Source: Larix kaempferi (taxonomy: Eukaryota > Streptophyta > Pinopsida > Pinales > Pinaceae). Taken from it: DNA of 64,000 nucleotides. This document shows, piece by piece, positions 24,388 to 37,205 of this stretch. The translations under genes and the position numbers were made by a program. The notes below the pieces were generated by a model. The model did not search any database. It was not told where the DNA came from and saw only the letters and a program-made list of their open reading frames with translations. Every line of letters starts with the position of its first letter. The first letter of the stretch is position 1. The stretch covers positions 9,225,001-9,289,000 of the forward strand of contig BSBM01000140.1 in NCBI GenBank assembly GCA_027924585.1, given 5' to 3'.

Positions 24388-24943
24388 TCAAAGTTTAGAA
24401 AGCTTTACTTCTGTAAGAGACTTGGTGAAGATGTCTGCAACTTGATCATCTGTAGGGCAAAAGAGCACTTCAAGAACACGATCATGAACAAGATTTCTGA
24501 TGAAGTGCATATGTAGCTCAATGTGTTTGCTGTGTTGATGTAGAACTGGATCTTTGGCAAGCTTAATGGCACTTTGATTGTCGCACCAAAGTGGAGTAGG
24601 TTGCTGCTGCTCAAATCCAAACTCTGAAAGTATCTGTCGAAGCCATAAAGCTTCCTTACTGGCATTAACTACGGCTTGATATTCTGCTTCTGTTGAATAA
24701 AGAGCAAGAGCTTGTTGTTTCTTACAAGCCCAAGTGATAGGTCCAGATCCCATCTGATGCATACTTAGTTCTGTAGACCCATTTACATCTGACAAGTTTT
24801 CTTCCTTTTGGAAGAGGCATAAGATCCCAAGTATCATTCGCCATTAAGGAACGATATTCTTCATCCATGGTTGCATCCCAATCTGGATTCCTTGAAGCTT
24901 CTACAAAAGTTTTTGGATCATGATTCTTGGAAACTTGAGCCAA
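24388..24943 (-). pseudogene. copia-B pol 3' part: RT start fused to RNase H
   Basis: The minus strand begins with the RT entry block of Ty1/copia elements (NPDWDATMDEEYRSL, then WDLMPLPKGRK and CKWVYRTKY). It then jumps directly to the end of RNase H: ALALYSTEAEYQAV, LWCDNQSAIKLAKD, HSKHIELHMHFIRN. The central RT with its YVDD active site, several hundred bases, is missing, and the frame shifts at the join near 24800. The two ends are otherwise well conserved, so a single internal deletion is the likely cause. Integrase lies just upstream and the LTR downstream. Confidence 0.85.
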
Positions 24944-24955
24944 AAGAGAAGAGGC

Positions 24956-26010
24956 TCACCGAAACTGAGAACGTGTTCGACGTTGATCTCTAGGATCACC
25001 GGCAAGATCACCAGCTACTTCACATGTTGAACGGGCCCATCGAGGAAGCACTTGTGCTGGTGCAACTGGAGGAACATGAGCAGGTGGAGGTGGATTTTCA
25101 TCCTCACTTTCATCATCAGAAATTGGAGTTGGAAACCTGCCAAGGAAGTTGGAAGAAGAAGAAGAAGGCACAAACACCAAATTAGGCTCACAGGCCAAAG
25201 ATGGCACAATCTCCAAGTTAGGCTCGTAGGCCAAGAGATTTTCATCAAATTTAACATCTCTTCTAATGATTATATCATGAGAATGTGGTTGAAGAAGTCT
25301 ATAACCTTTTACATCTTCAGAATATCCAACAAATATGCACTTTTCACTTTTAGGCTGCAATGCTTTCCGTTTTTCATCCAGAATGTGAGCCCATGCTTCA
25401 CTACCAAACACACGGAAGTGACTTACATCAGGTTTAGTTTTACTCCATGCTTCTTCCGGTGTTATACCTTGTAATGATTTAGTGGGAGTGCGATTAACTA
25501 TGTAATTTGCACAATTAATGGCTTCAGCCCAAAATTGAAGACTTAGTCCCTTAGATTGGATCATACAATTAGCCATTTCTTTTAAAGTGCAGTTCTTCCG
25601 CTCAGCTACACCATTTTGTTGTGGTGTATATGGAACAGTGTGCTATTGTTGAATGCCTTGTTCAGTGCAAAAAGTAGTGAACTTTTTGTTAACATATTCT
25701 CCTCCATTGTCAGATATTAACTTAATAATTTGATGACCAGATTGTTTTTCAACAAGGGCCTTGTAGGCCAAGAACATGTTAAATACTTCGCTCTTAAGTT
25801 TTAGGAAATAAACCCAAGTGCGTCTAGTGTAATCATTAATGAAAGTTAAGAAATATTTGAAACCAGAAGCAGATGGAAGAGGACCACACAAGTCACTATG
25901 CACAAGCTCCAAGGGAACCGAGGCATGCTAAGAGGCACGTTTGTCAAAACTGTCCCGATGATGTTTTTCGAGTACTCAACCGGAACAAACACCAACCCTG
26001 CAAGATACCA
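24956..26010 (-). pseudogene. copia-B integrase
   Basis: This is a Ty1/copia integrase core and C-terminus on the minus strand. [10 protein letters not shown] carries the first catalytic Asp, [10 protein letters not shown] the second, and GVAERKN, beyond one stop codon, the Glu. FWAEAINCANYIVNR, then FRVFGSEAWAH and FVGYSEDVKGYRLL follow, as in other plant copia integrases. Upstream (25913-26010) the HHRDSFDKRA block after the zinc finger is still readable with stops. The in-frame stop after GIQQ (near 25643) breaks the core. A serine/proline-rich linker then leads into the RT start at 24943. Confidence 0.88.
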
Positions 26011-26236
26011 TCGGAAGACCTATCGCCATATTGTATTTACGTAGTTGTTGCAATGAGCGATAATTTAAGTGACCAAATCACTCATGCCAAAGTTTGCTCA
26101 AGTTATCACTATGAGAAACAAAAACTGAAGGGAAAGGTGATGACCCAAAGTTGTTAAACTTGTACAACCTGGTAATATCATCAACAATTCCGGTAGCTAG
26201 GAACTATTGAGGATCTTTAAAATCCTTGATTACAAC

Positions 26237-26830
26237 TTAGTGAGGTGTAAAGGTCACAGTTTTACCTTCACTAGAATGAGTGATCTGATAGACTGATAAC
26301 AAATTGCAGAAAATTCTTGCCACACATAGTACATCACTAAAATGACCATTATCTACTAGAACTATTCCATCTCCTACAACACTTAGAGATCTATCATCAC
26401 CAACAAATATTTGTTTGGTGTTACATTCATGCATAGTAGAAAAGATGGCTTGATCCTTATCCATATGATAAGATGATCCAGAATCAATGAGCCATTCATT
26501 TGAAGTAGAAGAAGAAGATGCATTATAAGAATAACCAGAAGCACAAAGTGCATGTCCATGAGAGGCAAATTCTGAAGGCGAATCTAGGCTGATGTGGTGC
26601 TTATTCATTGCTTCTTCCAAGGCTGCCATCTTCTTGAAACACTTAGATTCATCATGATTATGTTTCCCGCAATAGTTGCAATGACGCTCAGTCTTCTTGC
26701 CTTTTGGCTTGGATCCTTTGTCATTTTTTAAAGAAGGAGCTGACTGAGAGGGTTTTGGACCTTTGTTTGACTTATTATTGCGAAAATTTTGTTTCTTGAG
26801 AGGCTTGGACTTTTCTTTCTATTGGGACAA
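26237..26830 (-). pseudogene. copia-B gag end and protease
   Basis: Around 26660-26690 the minus strand has a CCHC zinc knuckle (CNYCGKHNHDESKC), the nucleic-acid-binding end of Gag. It is preceded by a basic lysine-rich stretch and one stop. About 45 residues later comes the aspartic protease: EWLIDSGSSYHM carries the DSG active site, followed by FVGDDRSLSVVGDG. The copia-like order Gag, protease, integrase is kept. Gag sequence upstream of about 26880 is lost, so the 5' end and 5' LTR are missing. Confidence 0.85.
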
Positions 26831-26885
26831 TAAGGCTTTTCCAGATGTATCTGCATTGTTGATTATTCCAAGATGAATGAGCATT

Positions 26886-26973
26886 GGTTAAAAACGTACC
26901 ATAGATATAGCATTTGAAAGGCTTTTGTTGGTTAAAAACGTACCATAGCTATATCATTTGAAAGGCTTTTGTT
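26886..26973. repeat. Two tandem copies of a 44-bp unit
   Basis: Copies at 26886-26929 and 26930-26973 share GGTTAAAAACGTACCATAG and end AAAGGCTTTTGTTG, with about two or three mismatches. They sit at the point where copia-B similarity is lost. Confidence 0.85.
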
Positions 26974-28908
26974 GTTCATGTGCAACATTATATGCATGTG
27001 AAGTTGAATCGAGCAAAGAGGGTTGAAGCATTTTGTGCTCAGCTCACAAAATCTGAAATTGTTTAAAATAAATAGGATGAACAAAATCTACAAATGAAAT
27101 AAACTTGAGTTTTTGCATTGGATTGAAATGGGATATGAATAATTGCCATCGTAAATATATCTTACATTACTAATGGTTCTTATGGAAATCATAAATTTTC
27201 ATATAGCGAATCATAAACTTCGAAAACTTTATTACTTGACAGCTCATGAACTTAAAGTTTATAATGTGATAGAGGCGCACTGTGATTTCCGTTTAAACTT
27301 TAATGAGAAGACTTTAATAATCTCAAATTGAATTTAGTAGATATCCTTTGTTAAGTTAAATTTATAGTGATGTGTTAGTACATTCTCATTAGCCTTACAT
27401 TTACTATGAATCAAATAGACATGATGATATGGGATGAATTAAAAGTATACAAAAGCAATCAAACAAAACTTGGTAACTATGTTGAAAAGTCATAGCACAC
27501 GCCCTATAAGTTTCATCCTGGTACATACTCGTATTCAAGAAAATTTAATTGATTGAAACCCTAAATTTGAAAGAAGTGATGGGAACAACATGATTATGAA
27601 TTCATTATGAATTTGCCTAAGGGATGAAAGACGGTGCATAACAATATGGTAAGATTGTCATGTGTTTTTCTAGGATGGCCTAATAAGAAGATGAAGCACA
27701 TATTCACAATCAACACAATGTGGAGTTTTCATGCTAACTGTGGAAGACATATTCATAGGCTCATTCATTGGATTTAGATTTTATTTTCATTTTTCTTATT
27801 GATCTTATGCATAATTGGAGGAAACCCATTTTTATATCACTGATATGGATATGTTTATTGCGGTGACCAGATATTAATTGCCTGATGGAATCTTCATTCA
27901 GCAAGCTTGTAGATCGTAGAAAGCAAATGTAAAGATTGTTTTACTAAATTTATGTGCGGCAAGATCGCATCAGATCGCTGCAAAAGAGACTACTTCGCCC
28001 TTGCACCAACAGGTTATCATGCTGAATAATAATATTAGTAAAATGCTAAAAGGGATCATTCACGTATCTCAAATACAGATTTTCAAGGATGAAATCACCA
28101 CAGTGCCAATGTGCGGAACGCCAGAATTTGTAACCTTTTGAAAGTGCAAATTATTAAGGGAAGAATCATGCCACCTCTTGCTACCAAATCAAATCAAATT
28201 ACGGTCAGAAATTTTGCGGATTTAATCAATTTATCAGCTACCTCTTCATTAAATATAACGTGGAAGAGGGAAGACATGCAAACACTAGTTGTCATGGTGA
28301 TCCCTCCACCAAGTGAAAATAAAAAATCGATGGAGCACACATTATAGGCTAGGGTAGCATTGACACAAAGCAAGGCACGACCATTTCAATACTTTGGCAG
28401 GTGGCAGGAGATATTACACAGTGCGACAGTAATATATAACATGCAGTCAACACACTTGGCAAGTATCAAATCACCTGGAATAATGTTGAATGCATAGATG
28501 TAAAAAAACATAGGAACATGGGAGAACCTAGCAAGTACAGGGTAGACACAGATCTCGAAACGGTTCATATGCAGCTAACCAATATGCACCTGCAATAATG
28601 TCACATCCAACATTAAATGGAATCCACATTACAGATCCAACATTACAGAGTTGCGGGACTGTATTATGATTACTGAGCCAAATAAATTAAGCAACACCTG
28701 TGTCGTATTGCCTGCATATACTGCGGGATCGAAGGGTGGAATAACTTCATTTATTGCATCAGTATAGATCTAAAATCTGTAAAAAAAACTTGGCTAAAAT
28801 AGGTGCAACACTGCAATGATAGCATCTTTATTGACTTCAATGCATTTTGAGCAAATTTATTAACGAAATCATTCAAAGCTGGTGTAGTCATGGAAAGGGA
28901 ATGATGAT
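26974..28908. other. Spacer, no gene recognised
   Basis: Nearly 2 kb of AT-rich sequence. The longest frame (28111-28347) has no recognised motif. No terminal repeat or RNA gene was seen. Confidence 0.45.
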
Positions 28909-29013
28909 GGTAGTTCCACACCAATACCCACAAATTGTTTTTATTAGATGACGGTAGTTCCACACCAATACCCACAATTTTTTTTATTATATAATATTTT
29001 GACGGTAGTTCCA
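28909..29013. repeat. 44-bp tandem duplication plus partial third copy
   Basis: GGTAGTTCCACACCAATACC begins at 28909 and 28953, and a shorter GGTAGTTCCA copy begins at 29004. The units end in poly-T stretches of different length. A replication-slippage origin is likely. Confidence 0.85.
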
Positions 29014-29049
29014 TTACGTAATTTATGAAGTTTAGATGTCATATTTAAA

Positions 29050-32000
29050 TTTTATATGCAAACTCCTAAATTGCATTTACATTACAGGCCTAATGGAAAC
29101 AATACTTTATAATTTGTTATGGAGATTGGTGGAACTCATAATTGCACGCTTATGAACCAACCAAGTATATGTAAATGCTACGGCTCTCTCCATGCATGGA
29201 CATCAAACGTGTCATGAGCTAGCTGATAACATCTATCAGATCACGAGTTTCACTTGCCATATGTTTCCTCTGTATGAATTTCTTCGCTATTATGAGAATT
29301 TGGATAGTCTATGAACATAAAGTTTTTGAAAACAAGAACTTCTCTCAGTCACATTGCCTGCGCTCTAGGTTGTCATAGCCTGTGTTGCCAAATTGACTGC
29401 TGGAATTATCTCAATGTGGGAGCCAAGAATGGTCCTCATTGTTTCCATGATTGCCGCAAGCAAAATCCAAAACATGGATGTGCAAAAAGATAATACCTGA
29501 AATTCTATTGAGTAAAATATGTGCGGCATTGATTTTTCTGTTCAAATTCTCTATTGTATGGTCCTGACAGACATTAGTGAGGCTTAAATTAAGTTCTTTG
29601 TTGCCTAGTTTTTGTTAATATTCTTTATAGCTTAAATTCAATTGTGAAGAAATAGTAGGAATTTGTTTTACATAAAATCCATCAGTAAACATCATATACC
29701 AATTTTAGCGCAATATTATTAATTGTCTAGCAATTTTAGGTTACAGCGACACATCTAGCAGTGAAATGCACACAAATAATTTTAATGAAAATGAGGAAGC
29801 CAAATGAAATGGAAAAATAGGTAGGTTGTAAAGTGTATACCATCACACAGGACGGTTGAAGTCTGTCTTTCTGATTGGTGTTCATTTTGTTAAAGGACGC
29901 AAAATGGATTCTGCTGCTACATGTCCGCTTGCACTGAAACGTTATATCACATTTCTTCATTACCATCTTGTTGTAAATCTTATTATTCTCCCATGCTTAG
30001 CACAAGTTTTCTGTGAAATAAAAGATCTTAGAGTTTAATTTGAATATTCGTTATCCATTGTGGAACCCAAATTTTATTTGATTGCTATTATGTTGAAATT
30101 ATGGAGAAATTTATCTAAATTTATCTAGGGTGTGTTCTAGTGTGGAAATTTACTTGACATCTAAGTTGTTGTCTTTGTTCTAATGGCCAGTGGAAGGTCG
30201 ACTTTCAAAATAGGGCTGTGATCTGTCTAGTTTTCTATTCTTAAGCTTTGCATGTATGTCAAGGTTGTTTTAACAGTTTCCAGATAACAATTTACGTGCA
30301 CGAAATCAAAAACCTTGCTGAGCACAATCTTTTGGTATCTGAGCTCAGCGGTATAGGTTCTAAGGGTGTGGAAAAAGTATTCAGTGTTGGAGAGTCATTG
30401 CAAGTAATATTCCTCCATTGCTATAACTATCCGTGTTCATCCTTAAGGCTTGTAATCCAATGAAGAATTTAAGAGTTTTAGAAATACAGACAAGCGAATT
30501 GGTGACCCTATGGGAACATGAATTTGAGGTAGGTATTCATGTAATTTAGTGACAAACTTGTTTTCATTTTCTTTTAATGCAAAAATTGCTTTCATTTTCA
30601 AAAAAAAATTTCATGTTCTTTTGATACAAAAACAATGCATTGTAGGCGCCTCTGCAGTTGAGAAAGTTGTAGATCCATTCTCATTTGATGGTAAAGATTC
30701 CAGAGTTCATAGGGAATTTAAAGCATATTTATGTACATTAGTATACCAAAATTTGCCATCTCAATGGAATTGGAGTGCCACCAGATTTCTGTACAATAGT
30801 ATACCAAACTTCACCATCTCAATGGAATTGGAGTGCGGAGATGTACAGGCTATGGAGAGTTGCAAGAAACAAAAGAAGGATGGATATATAACACTTGAAG
30901 GTGGTGTTGAAGGTTAGCAAACGGTAACCATCGATTATTCTAGTTCAAGCTATGATAATATTAACAAAATAATGCAAACAAATGGTGAGTATGTTTTGGG
31001 ATTAAAATCGATCTGCTAACTCGGTTTCTGTTTTTTTTTTATTGCCTACAAACTATACATGTTGAAACTTAAAACTTTATAGAACAAAGATGCTTTTATC
31101 CTCTGTTTTTATTCAAAACAGGCTCACTGTTTAATAATTTCCTAACTATTAACATTTTTATGGTATTTACACAACTGCAGAATTTTGTACTAATAAGTTG
31201 GATAAAGAAAATACCAGTTGGCAGTTGGCTACTGTAAACAAGTGATGATCGCTTTTATCCATCCATTGCTTGTAAATGAAAGTCCATCCATTAGCTGGAG
31301 GCTGCCTGCAAATGAGGCTAAAGGCCACGAAGACGATGTCGCAGTGGATATTGGTTAATAGGGACCATCGTTGCAGTGGAAATTGGAAGAAGACATTAAA
31401 GCAGCGGTGCAGCCCTACAGTGCAAGAAGGCGGTGCAATAATATTCGTGCAATAATATGATATATTTAATTCAGTATGCATTCAATGCTTGGCGTGGATA
31501 TCAAGCCTTCCGCTGTTGGGTGGGCAATAAGACCTTCAATATTCTATCCAATAGGAGGGAAGCTCAATATCCTCAAACATAGCATAGTGGATACATATAA
31601 AATCATCAACTCCGGAACTTTGTTTAAAGCTTAAAAAAGTTTGGTTAAATGTTTTAAAAAAAAATTAACTAATATGCAGTTGAACGAACTAATAGGTTAA
31701 TCAACGCATATCGATTACAATGATACACTGCCTTCGGCAGATATAATAATAAACAAAATAATATAATAGGCAAACAATAATGCACCTATCACTTGATTAT
31801 TTTGTCATCAATTAACCTTCTTTTATACATTTTATATAATTACTTTATGCATTAAATTGTTCCATCACATTAACAACAATAAACAAAATAATATCAATGA
31901 TTGTGATAGGTAAACAATTATGTACCTTATAAGGCATCTTATAAGGCATGGGATTTGTGAATAAGTTTAAAAATAAAAAGTTTTTTTTGTAAATACTTGG

Positions 32001-33690
32001 ACACAATAAAGATGAACAAAATGTAGCATCACATCACTTGATTATGTTGTTTTCAAATGGCATTTCATTACAAATTTACTATTATTAATTTATTAGAATT
32101 TTTACCTTTCTAGAGAAAAGAATTTGTATAACCTTATTTTATACATTCAATTGTTTCATCACATTAACAAAATAATATCAAAAAATACATTAACAAAATA
32201 GTATTAAAGAAGACTTCTAATAGGTAACTTATGCACCTTGTATGGCATGTTATTTGGGAGAAAGTTTAATAACTAGGTGTTTTTAATTAGTGTTTAATAT
32301 TCACGAAACATATGTAATGAAAACAAATTAGCCCCTTCTAAGAACAGGGAGCATCCAAATTAAACTAGCCCCTATTATTTCTCAACCATAAGTGGTACAA
32401 AATTCGTCTTCATTACCAAAAATTTGTCTTATGTATGTGATGTCTCATTTAGTAATTTCCATCTCTACATCAATGGTCTTCCTAATTTGTGCCACACCTT
32501 TTCTTTTCCTACCCTATCTTTTTGGAATTTTTTTTTCAAGAATTGGTTATATCGCACCACATCTTTCTTTTTCCTTCCATGCTTTTTTGGAATTTTTTTT
32601 GGAAGAATTGGTTAATCTCACACAATATTCCCTGTTCAAGGGCGCAACTTACATATATTTGATTATTTACAAAGAATGCATATTCTTGGGCCTTGAATTT
32701 GTCTTTTTTGCATAAGGTTCCAAGTAAGGACTCTATTGCAAAGTGTTAACCAGAAATGGATTCTCAATTTGAGAAGAGAGTTGATTCGCCAAACCTTGGA
32801 CCACCACCATTTTTATTTTGAGACTCACTTTAATGCATGGCTTGGTATCCCAATTTAGCACTATAGTGACCCACCAATCTGTTCTTGGACCAACATATTT
32901 AGCATCTTCCTAAATTTGGATCTACCCTCTTTGCATCTAATTTATGAATAGATTCCAAATGAGCGCATGATCATTTGAGAGGCCAATAGTGCCATTGGTT
33001 AGGTAGCCTTGATGCCAAACATCAAAGGAGGTCTTGCCAACCACTTGGGAAAGATGAAAGTATGTTTTATTGTAGAGAGTCAAAATTGTGTCCTATAAAG
33101 GATTAATGTTTCCTCAAAACCGAATGTGGCATTGAAGCCAATACTTATGACTTACCATTACTAGCCTTCCGTGAAATAAGTTTCTTGATGTTGGGGTTGC
33201 TAGGGTATGTACCTATTCGATGGATATAAATGTCATGGTTTAGGGGACTTTGAAATTATGTTGTTTAATTATTGATCCATACACAAGGGGATTATAGTCC
33301 AATTCCTTAACCAACACAGATACTATGTAGAATAAAAGTTTGGTCTTTGATATTTGATTTATTCTAAGTGTGAATTTATTCATTACTAACCTCCATTAAG
33401 CATACAAATATGGATTTGTTTCTTGAATGGGTTTCCACTCTTAGTTTTTTTTTTCAAGGCCAAGACCCAATTAAGGATACAAGATCCTTGTAGAAACAAA
33501 TTCTCTTTGTCATCGAGACTCTATTTCTAGACCTAGTTTTATGACATGGCACTCATAATCAATCTTGAGCGATAAACAATTTACTACATCCAATTAAGAA
33601 GTCGTATAATTGTGTGGGTAATAAATAGAACTATTTATTGAATGTAAAGAAACATCGACTCTCTAAGGCATCGATTTCTCTTGCCCAAGA
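29050..33690. other. Long spacer with only weak traces
   Basis: No convincing gene. Three small things stand out. At 30455-30535 (plus) a short frame reads NPMKNLRVLEIQTSELVTLW, which has leucine-rich-repeat spacing, but no partner repeats are nearby. At about 30741 and 30802 a 60-bp segment (CATCTCAATGGAATTGGAGT) is duplicated within an open frame at 30549-30917 of unknown nature. At 32515-32625 a T-rich unit around GGAATTTTTTTT is duplicated. The rest is AT-rich and unassigned. Confidence 0.4.
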
Positions 33691-34439
33691 AATGATACCA
33701 ATGTTTAACCAAATTTTTCTTTCTCCGAGGCAACGTTGGTCATTTGGAATGAGAAAGAGAATCAAAACCTCAATAGATGGTCAAAGTGGTTAGGAGAGAG
33801 GTCGAATAGCTATATGGGAGGTCAAGTTAACTTTTCAAAATGTGGAGAGAGGACTTTCAACCATTTTAGAGTTTAGATCAATTTCCTACTAGTTTCAATG
33901 TAACCACTTATCACATGTATTTATATATAAGTAGAGGAAACAGAGTATAAATTGTTTACGAACAATCAGTCAGTGCGTACACTAACCGATATCCCTAGTC
34001 CGAATGGTTCTGATCTAGAACAAAAACAGTACAGAATACAAAGATCTTTCCTAGATTAACCAAATTGTAAAAGGTATGAAGGAATGGCTTACCTTATGAT
34101 TGTAGTGCTACCTCCTTGCTTGATGTAGCTCCTAATATCCAACTGCAAGACAATGCAAAAACAAGTGGAAACATACAAATACCAATAATATGCAATATAG
34201 ATTAATCTAAAATAGTATTCAAAGAAACTAATTCTAAATATCTCAACACAACCAGACTTTATGGAAAGAATCTGTATTATTGTAAATAAAAGAAATATGT
34301 AGGGAGAGATTACAACCAAGCTTTGATGTTGCAACTTCTTCCAAATGGTCCTAGCCTCAAAGATCCAATCTCTTGCCTCCTAATGGATGAAAGGGAATAA
34401 GCTCTAGCAGAATTTCTCCAGCGTTTAGGTACTCTATCT

Positions 34440-34920
34440 TTCTCCTTTTTTTAACTATGAAGAGAGGGCTTGTATATATATGCCTAAAGGGATAGAAGAG
34501 GTTGAGGTTTTGTGAGAGAAGTTCAAGGGATCATCCCAAAAGGTAAGGAGATCAAGTGCCACCTTTCCTATTTCATAGGGATAAGCCTCCACAAAGCCAT
34601 GGATTCTAAAAGCCACTCGAAGCTTCTATTTTTCCTTTTAAACTAGCAGTGCCACACTTTGTCCATAGGAAACACGTGTCTTTGGAGAGTGACGCACCTT
34701 GTCCAAAGGCAGAAAGTGTCACCGACGTGCTCTGTTAATGTTCAGAGCACATCACCAGGAGTTGGATGCACTTTGTCAATGTGCAAGGTGTGTTAGGGTG
34801 ACAAAAAAAAGAAAAAGGATAACCACTACTCTTCCTTCAATCAATTTGTCTCAAGTGCTTTAGGAATCAGGAAAAATGAAGGATACAAAACTCACAATGA
34901 TGAGATTTTGGTGTAACACA
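34440..34920 (-). repeat. 3' LTR (U3 part) of a Tat-like gypsy element
   Basis: On the minus strand the purine tract TTTGGGGGGCAT is followed by TGTGTTACACC, giving an LTR edge at 34920. A TATATATA box on the same strand lies about 440 bp further on. The downstream LTR edge was not found, so the stated left limit only covers U3 up to the promoter. The internal region of the element lies at higher coordinates. Confidence 0.5.
34472..34481 (-). promoter_or_regulatory. TATA box of the Tat-like LTR
   Basis: The minus strand reads CATATATATACAAGCCC, about 440 bp into the LTR, on the element's coding strand. This fits an LTR promoter. Confidence 0.4.
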
Positions 34921-34934
34921 ATGCCCCCCAAAGC
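34921..34934 (-). promoter_or_regulatory. Polypurine tract of the Tat-like element
   Basis: The minus strand GCTTTGGGGGGCAT directly precedes TGTGTTACACC. A purine run abutting a TG start is the usual plus-strand priming site of gypsy elements. Confidence 0.5.
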
Positions 34935-37200
34935 ATGAAGCTATCAAGATATGATAGGTGAGGTGCTTTGAGATTATGGAAATTCAAGGCAAGGACCATC
35001 AGATGAAGTGTCAAACAAAGAATTATGTAGTACAACTAACTCTACGATATATGTCTCAAATGACCCATAACATAGCTGTCGACCAATACATTGCAGATCC
35101 ATGTTAATACTGAATGACTGGACACAATCATGGCTACTGAATATAAGCATAGATCCATGATGAGATAATTACACAACCACGACCAATACAAGAGTGGACC
35201 CATGTGATATGACTCAAAAATATCCATCGCAGCCTGGGTAAGATACATAATTTAACCCAGGGTCTTCAATTCGAACCCGCAAAGATACAAATCTAGCCAT
35301 GCGCTTACAAGGTGTTGAAGTTGAACATGGTAGAAACCACTTGATTACCGATCATTGATGTATACCATTAACAAGTGCGAGGGAAATCATTATTAAAATG
35401 ATCCCCAAGGTATCATAGTACATAACTCCAAATGTGAGTCAATGAGTTGAGGTCGAACATTCGTGGAATATTTCAATCAAAAGTAAATGATGTAAACTTA
35501 CTGTTGAAAGCGAGGTAACCTGCCATTAAGGCATGTAGGTCCAAGGTACATGACTAGTTTCAAGGTTCAATCCTTGGATGATGAGTTGAATTCGACAAGG
35601 AAAAACCCGTCGAAGGAGGACCATGATGTTTCCCCCATCATCGACACGAAACAAGATCAACGATGTTTTGAGATAGATCGGACTATAGAGTAACTTTTGA
35701 GACTGATTCAGGGGTGACGGACACAAAGGAGGGTGCAACTACTGCAGAGGTTAACTCAACAACAGACTTCCCTTGAACATGGAATGGCATGACTTGGCAG
35801 CATTGACAAGACGAGACGAATACCAAGACCTAATACAACAAATGGTTGATGCATTCTTCGAATGATCCAAAGGAGTATGATGACTCATGGAATTGGTGAG
35901 ACTCAAGGACAAGAATATTATCCAATTGGTTTGAATGAAATGCAAATGAGGTCCATGTCCAAGAGAGACTATAAAATGTCATTAATACAGGTAAATACGA
36001 ACTCTTTCCATATTCCCCATCATGTTTGATGAGTACCTCTTTGTTTATTAATGAACTTGAGGAGGGTAACAAATGATCGACATAGATCATCCTTAGGACG
36101 AGTCCAATCTCACATGTTTAACGAACCTAAGATAGGAGGGGTTCATCCCTAAAGGGCCCTTCAATGCCAGATTTTAATGAGTTCAAAGAAGGTAAAATTG
36201 GCGTCATTTCATATTTAGAGAGTCTGAAAGGACTAAGGAAGACTCCAACGAGTACTTTTTCGTAAATTTTAGTCTCCTCACCTGAAAAAGGATAAAACAA
36301 CGTGAGAGATAACTCTTCTAGTCATGATTAACTAGAGTGTTCATTTTCATAAATAGTCTCACTGGTCTGAAAAAGGGGTAAATTATTACCAGAAAGACGA
36401 CCTTTCTAATACTTTTACAACCATGAAAGAATCAAGTTCATTTCGAAATCTTTTCCTAATTAGGGAGTCTGAAAAGAGCTTAAAGGAGAGCTCCAGGGGG
36501 GTTCCTTTTTCATAGAAGTTTTACGAGCCCAAAAAAAGAGATAAAAGCTAACGCGGTGACTTATTCTCATGTATTTACGAGCACGAGAAAGAACAAAGAC
36601 TCAGCTCGATACCTTTTATATTTAGTTTTAATGAGCATGATAATGGTATAAAAAATGCTCTAAAACCTTTCCACACTTGATAAGGAATATGAAAAGTCAA
36701 CAATGGTCTCCATCACAATCAAACATTACTATATTCAACATGCGAGCTTCAGAACAAAGTTTAGAGCTATGACGAGGATTTAAAACACAAAATAATATCA
36801 ACTATAGCAAAAAACCCATGGAATAATAAAAATTAAAAAGAGAATATTTCATTTTGATATAAAAAGGGCGAATAGTAAAAAACATTTACCATTATATTTT
36901 CACTAAGTTGAAAAGTGAGAAAAAATACCTTCCAAGCTCAAATTTGTGGTGAAGATTGCAAGAGCGTCGATCAACCATTCAGCTTCCCGTCAGTTCCAAG
37001 TAATCCTAAACTCTCTTCCCTTCAGTTTCATGGTCGAAAATTTGATTTTTATGCATGTTTTTGGTGTTTTAGGGCTCATTCCATAGGGGGGAATGCACAC
37101 CCTGGGTGATGCACTTTTCCTTTTCGGGAAGTGTGTCACTCAGCACTGACGCACCTCCCACATAGGTTAAGTGCGTTGCTGACGCCCTATCTGCAAAGAC
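34935..37200. other. 3' untranslated part of the Tat-like element
   Basis: This lies between the polypurine tract and the antisense ORF. No coding motif is visible. It has irregularly recurring words such as GAGTCTGAAA and AAGGGATAAAA around 36210-36550. Near 37085-37180 several TGACGCACCT-like words recur and resemble words in the LTR near 34690. Long non-coding 3' regions are normal in Tat/Ogre elements. Confidence 0.45.
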
Positions 37201-37205
37201 TGCGT

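Noticed and set aside
32392-32715. Phe/Leu-rich 107-codon frame resembling membrane segments
   Set aside because: Its hydrophobicity comes from a duplicated T-rich stretch around GGAATTTTTTTT, so composition explains it.
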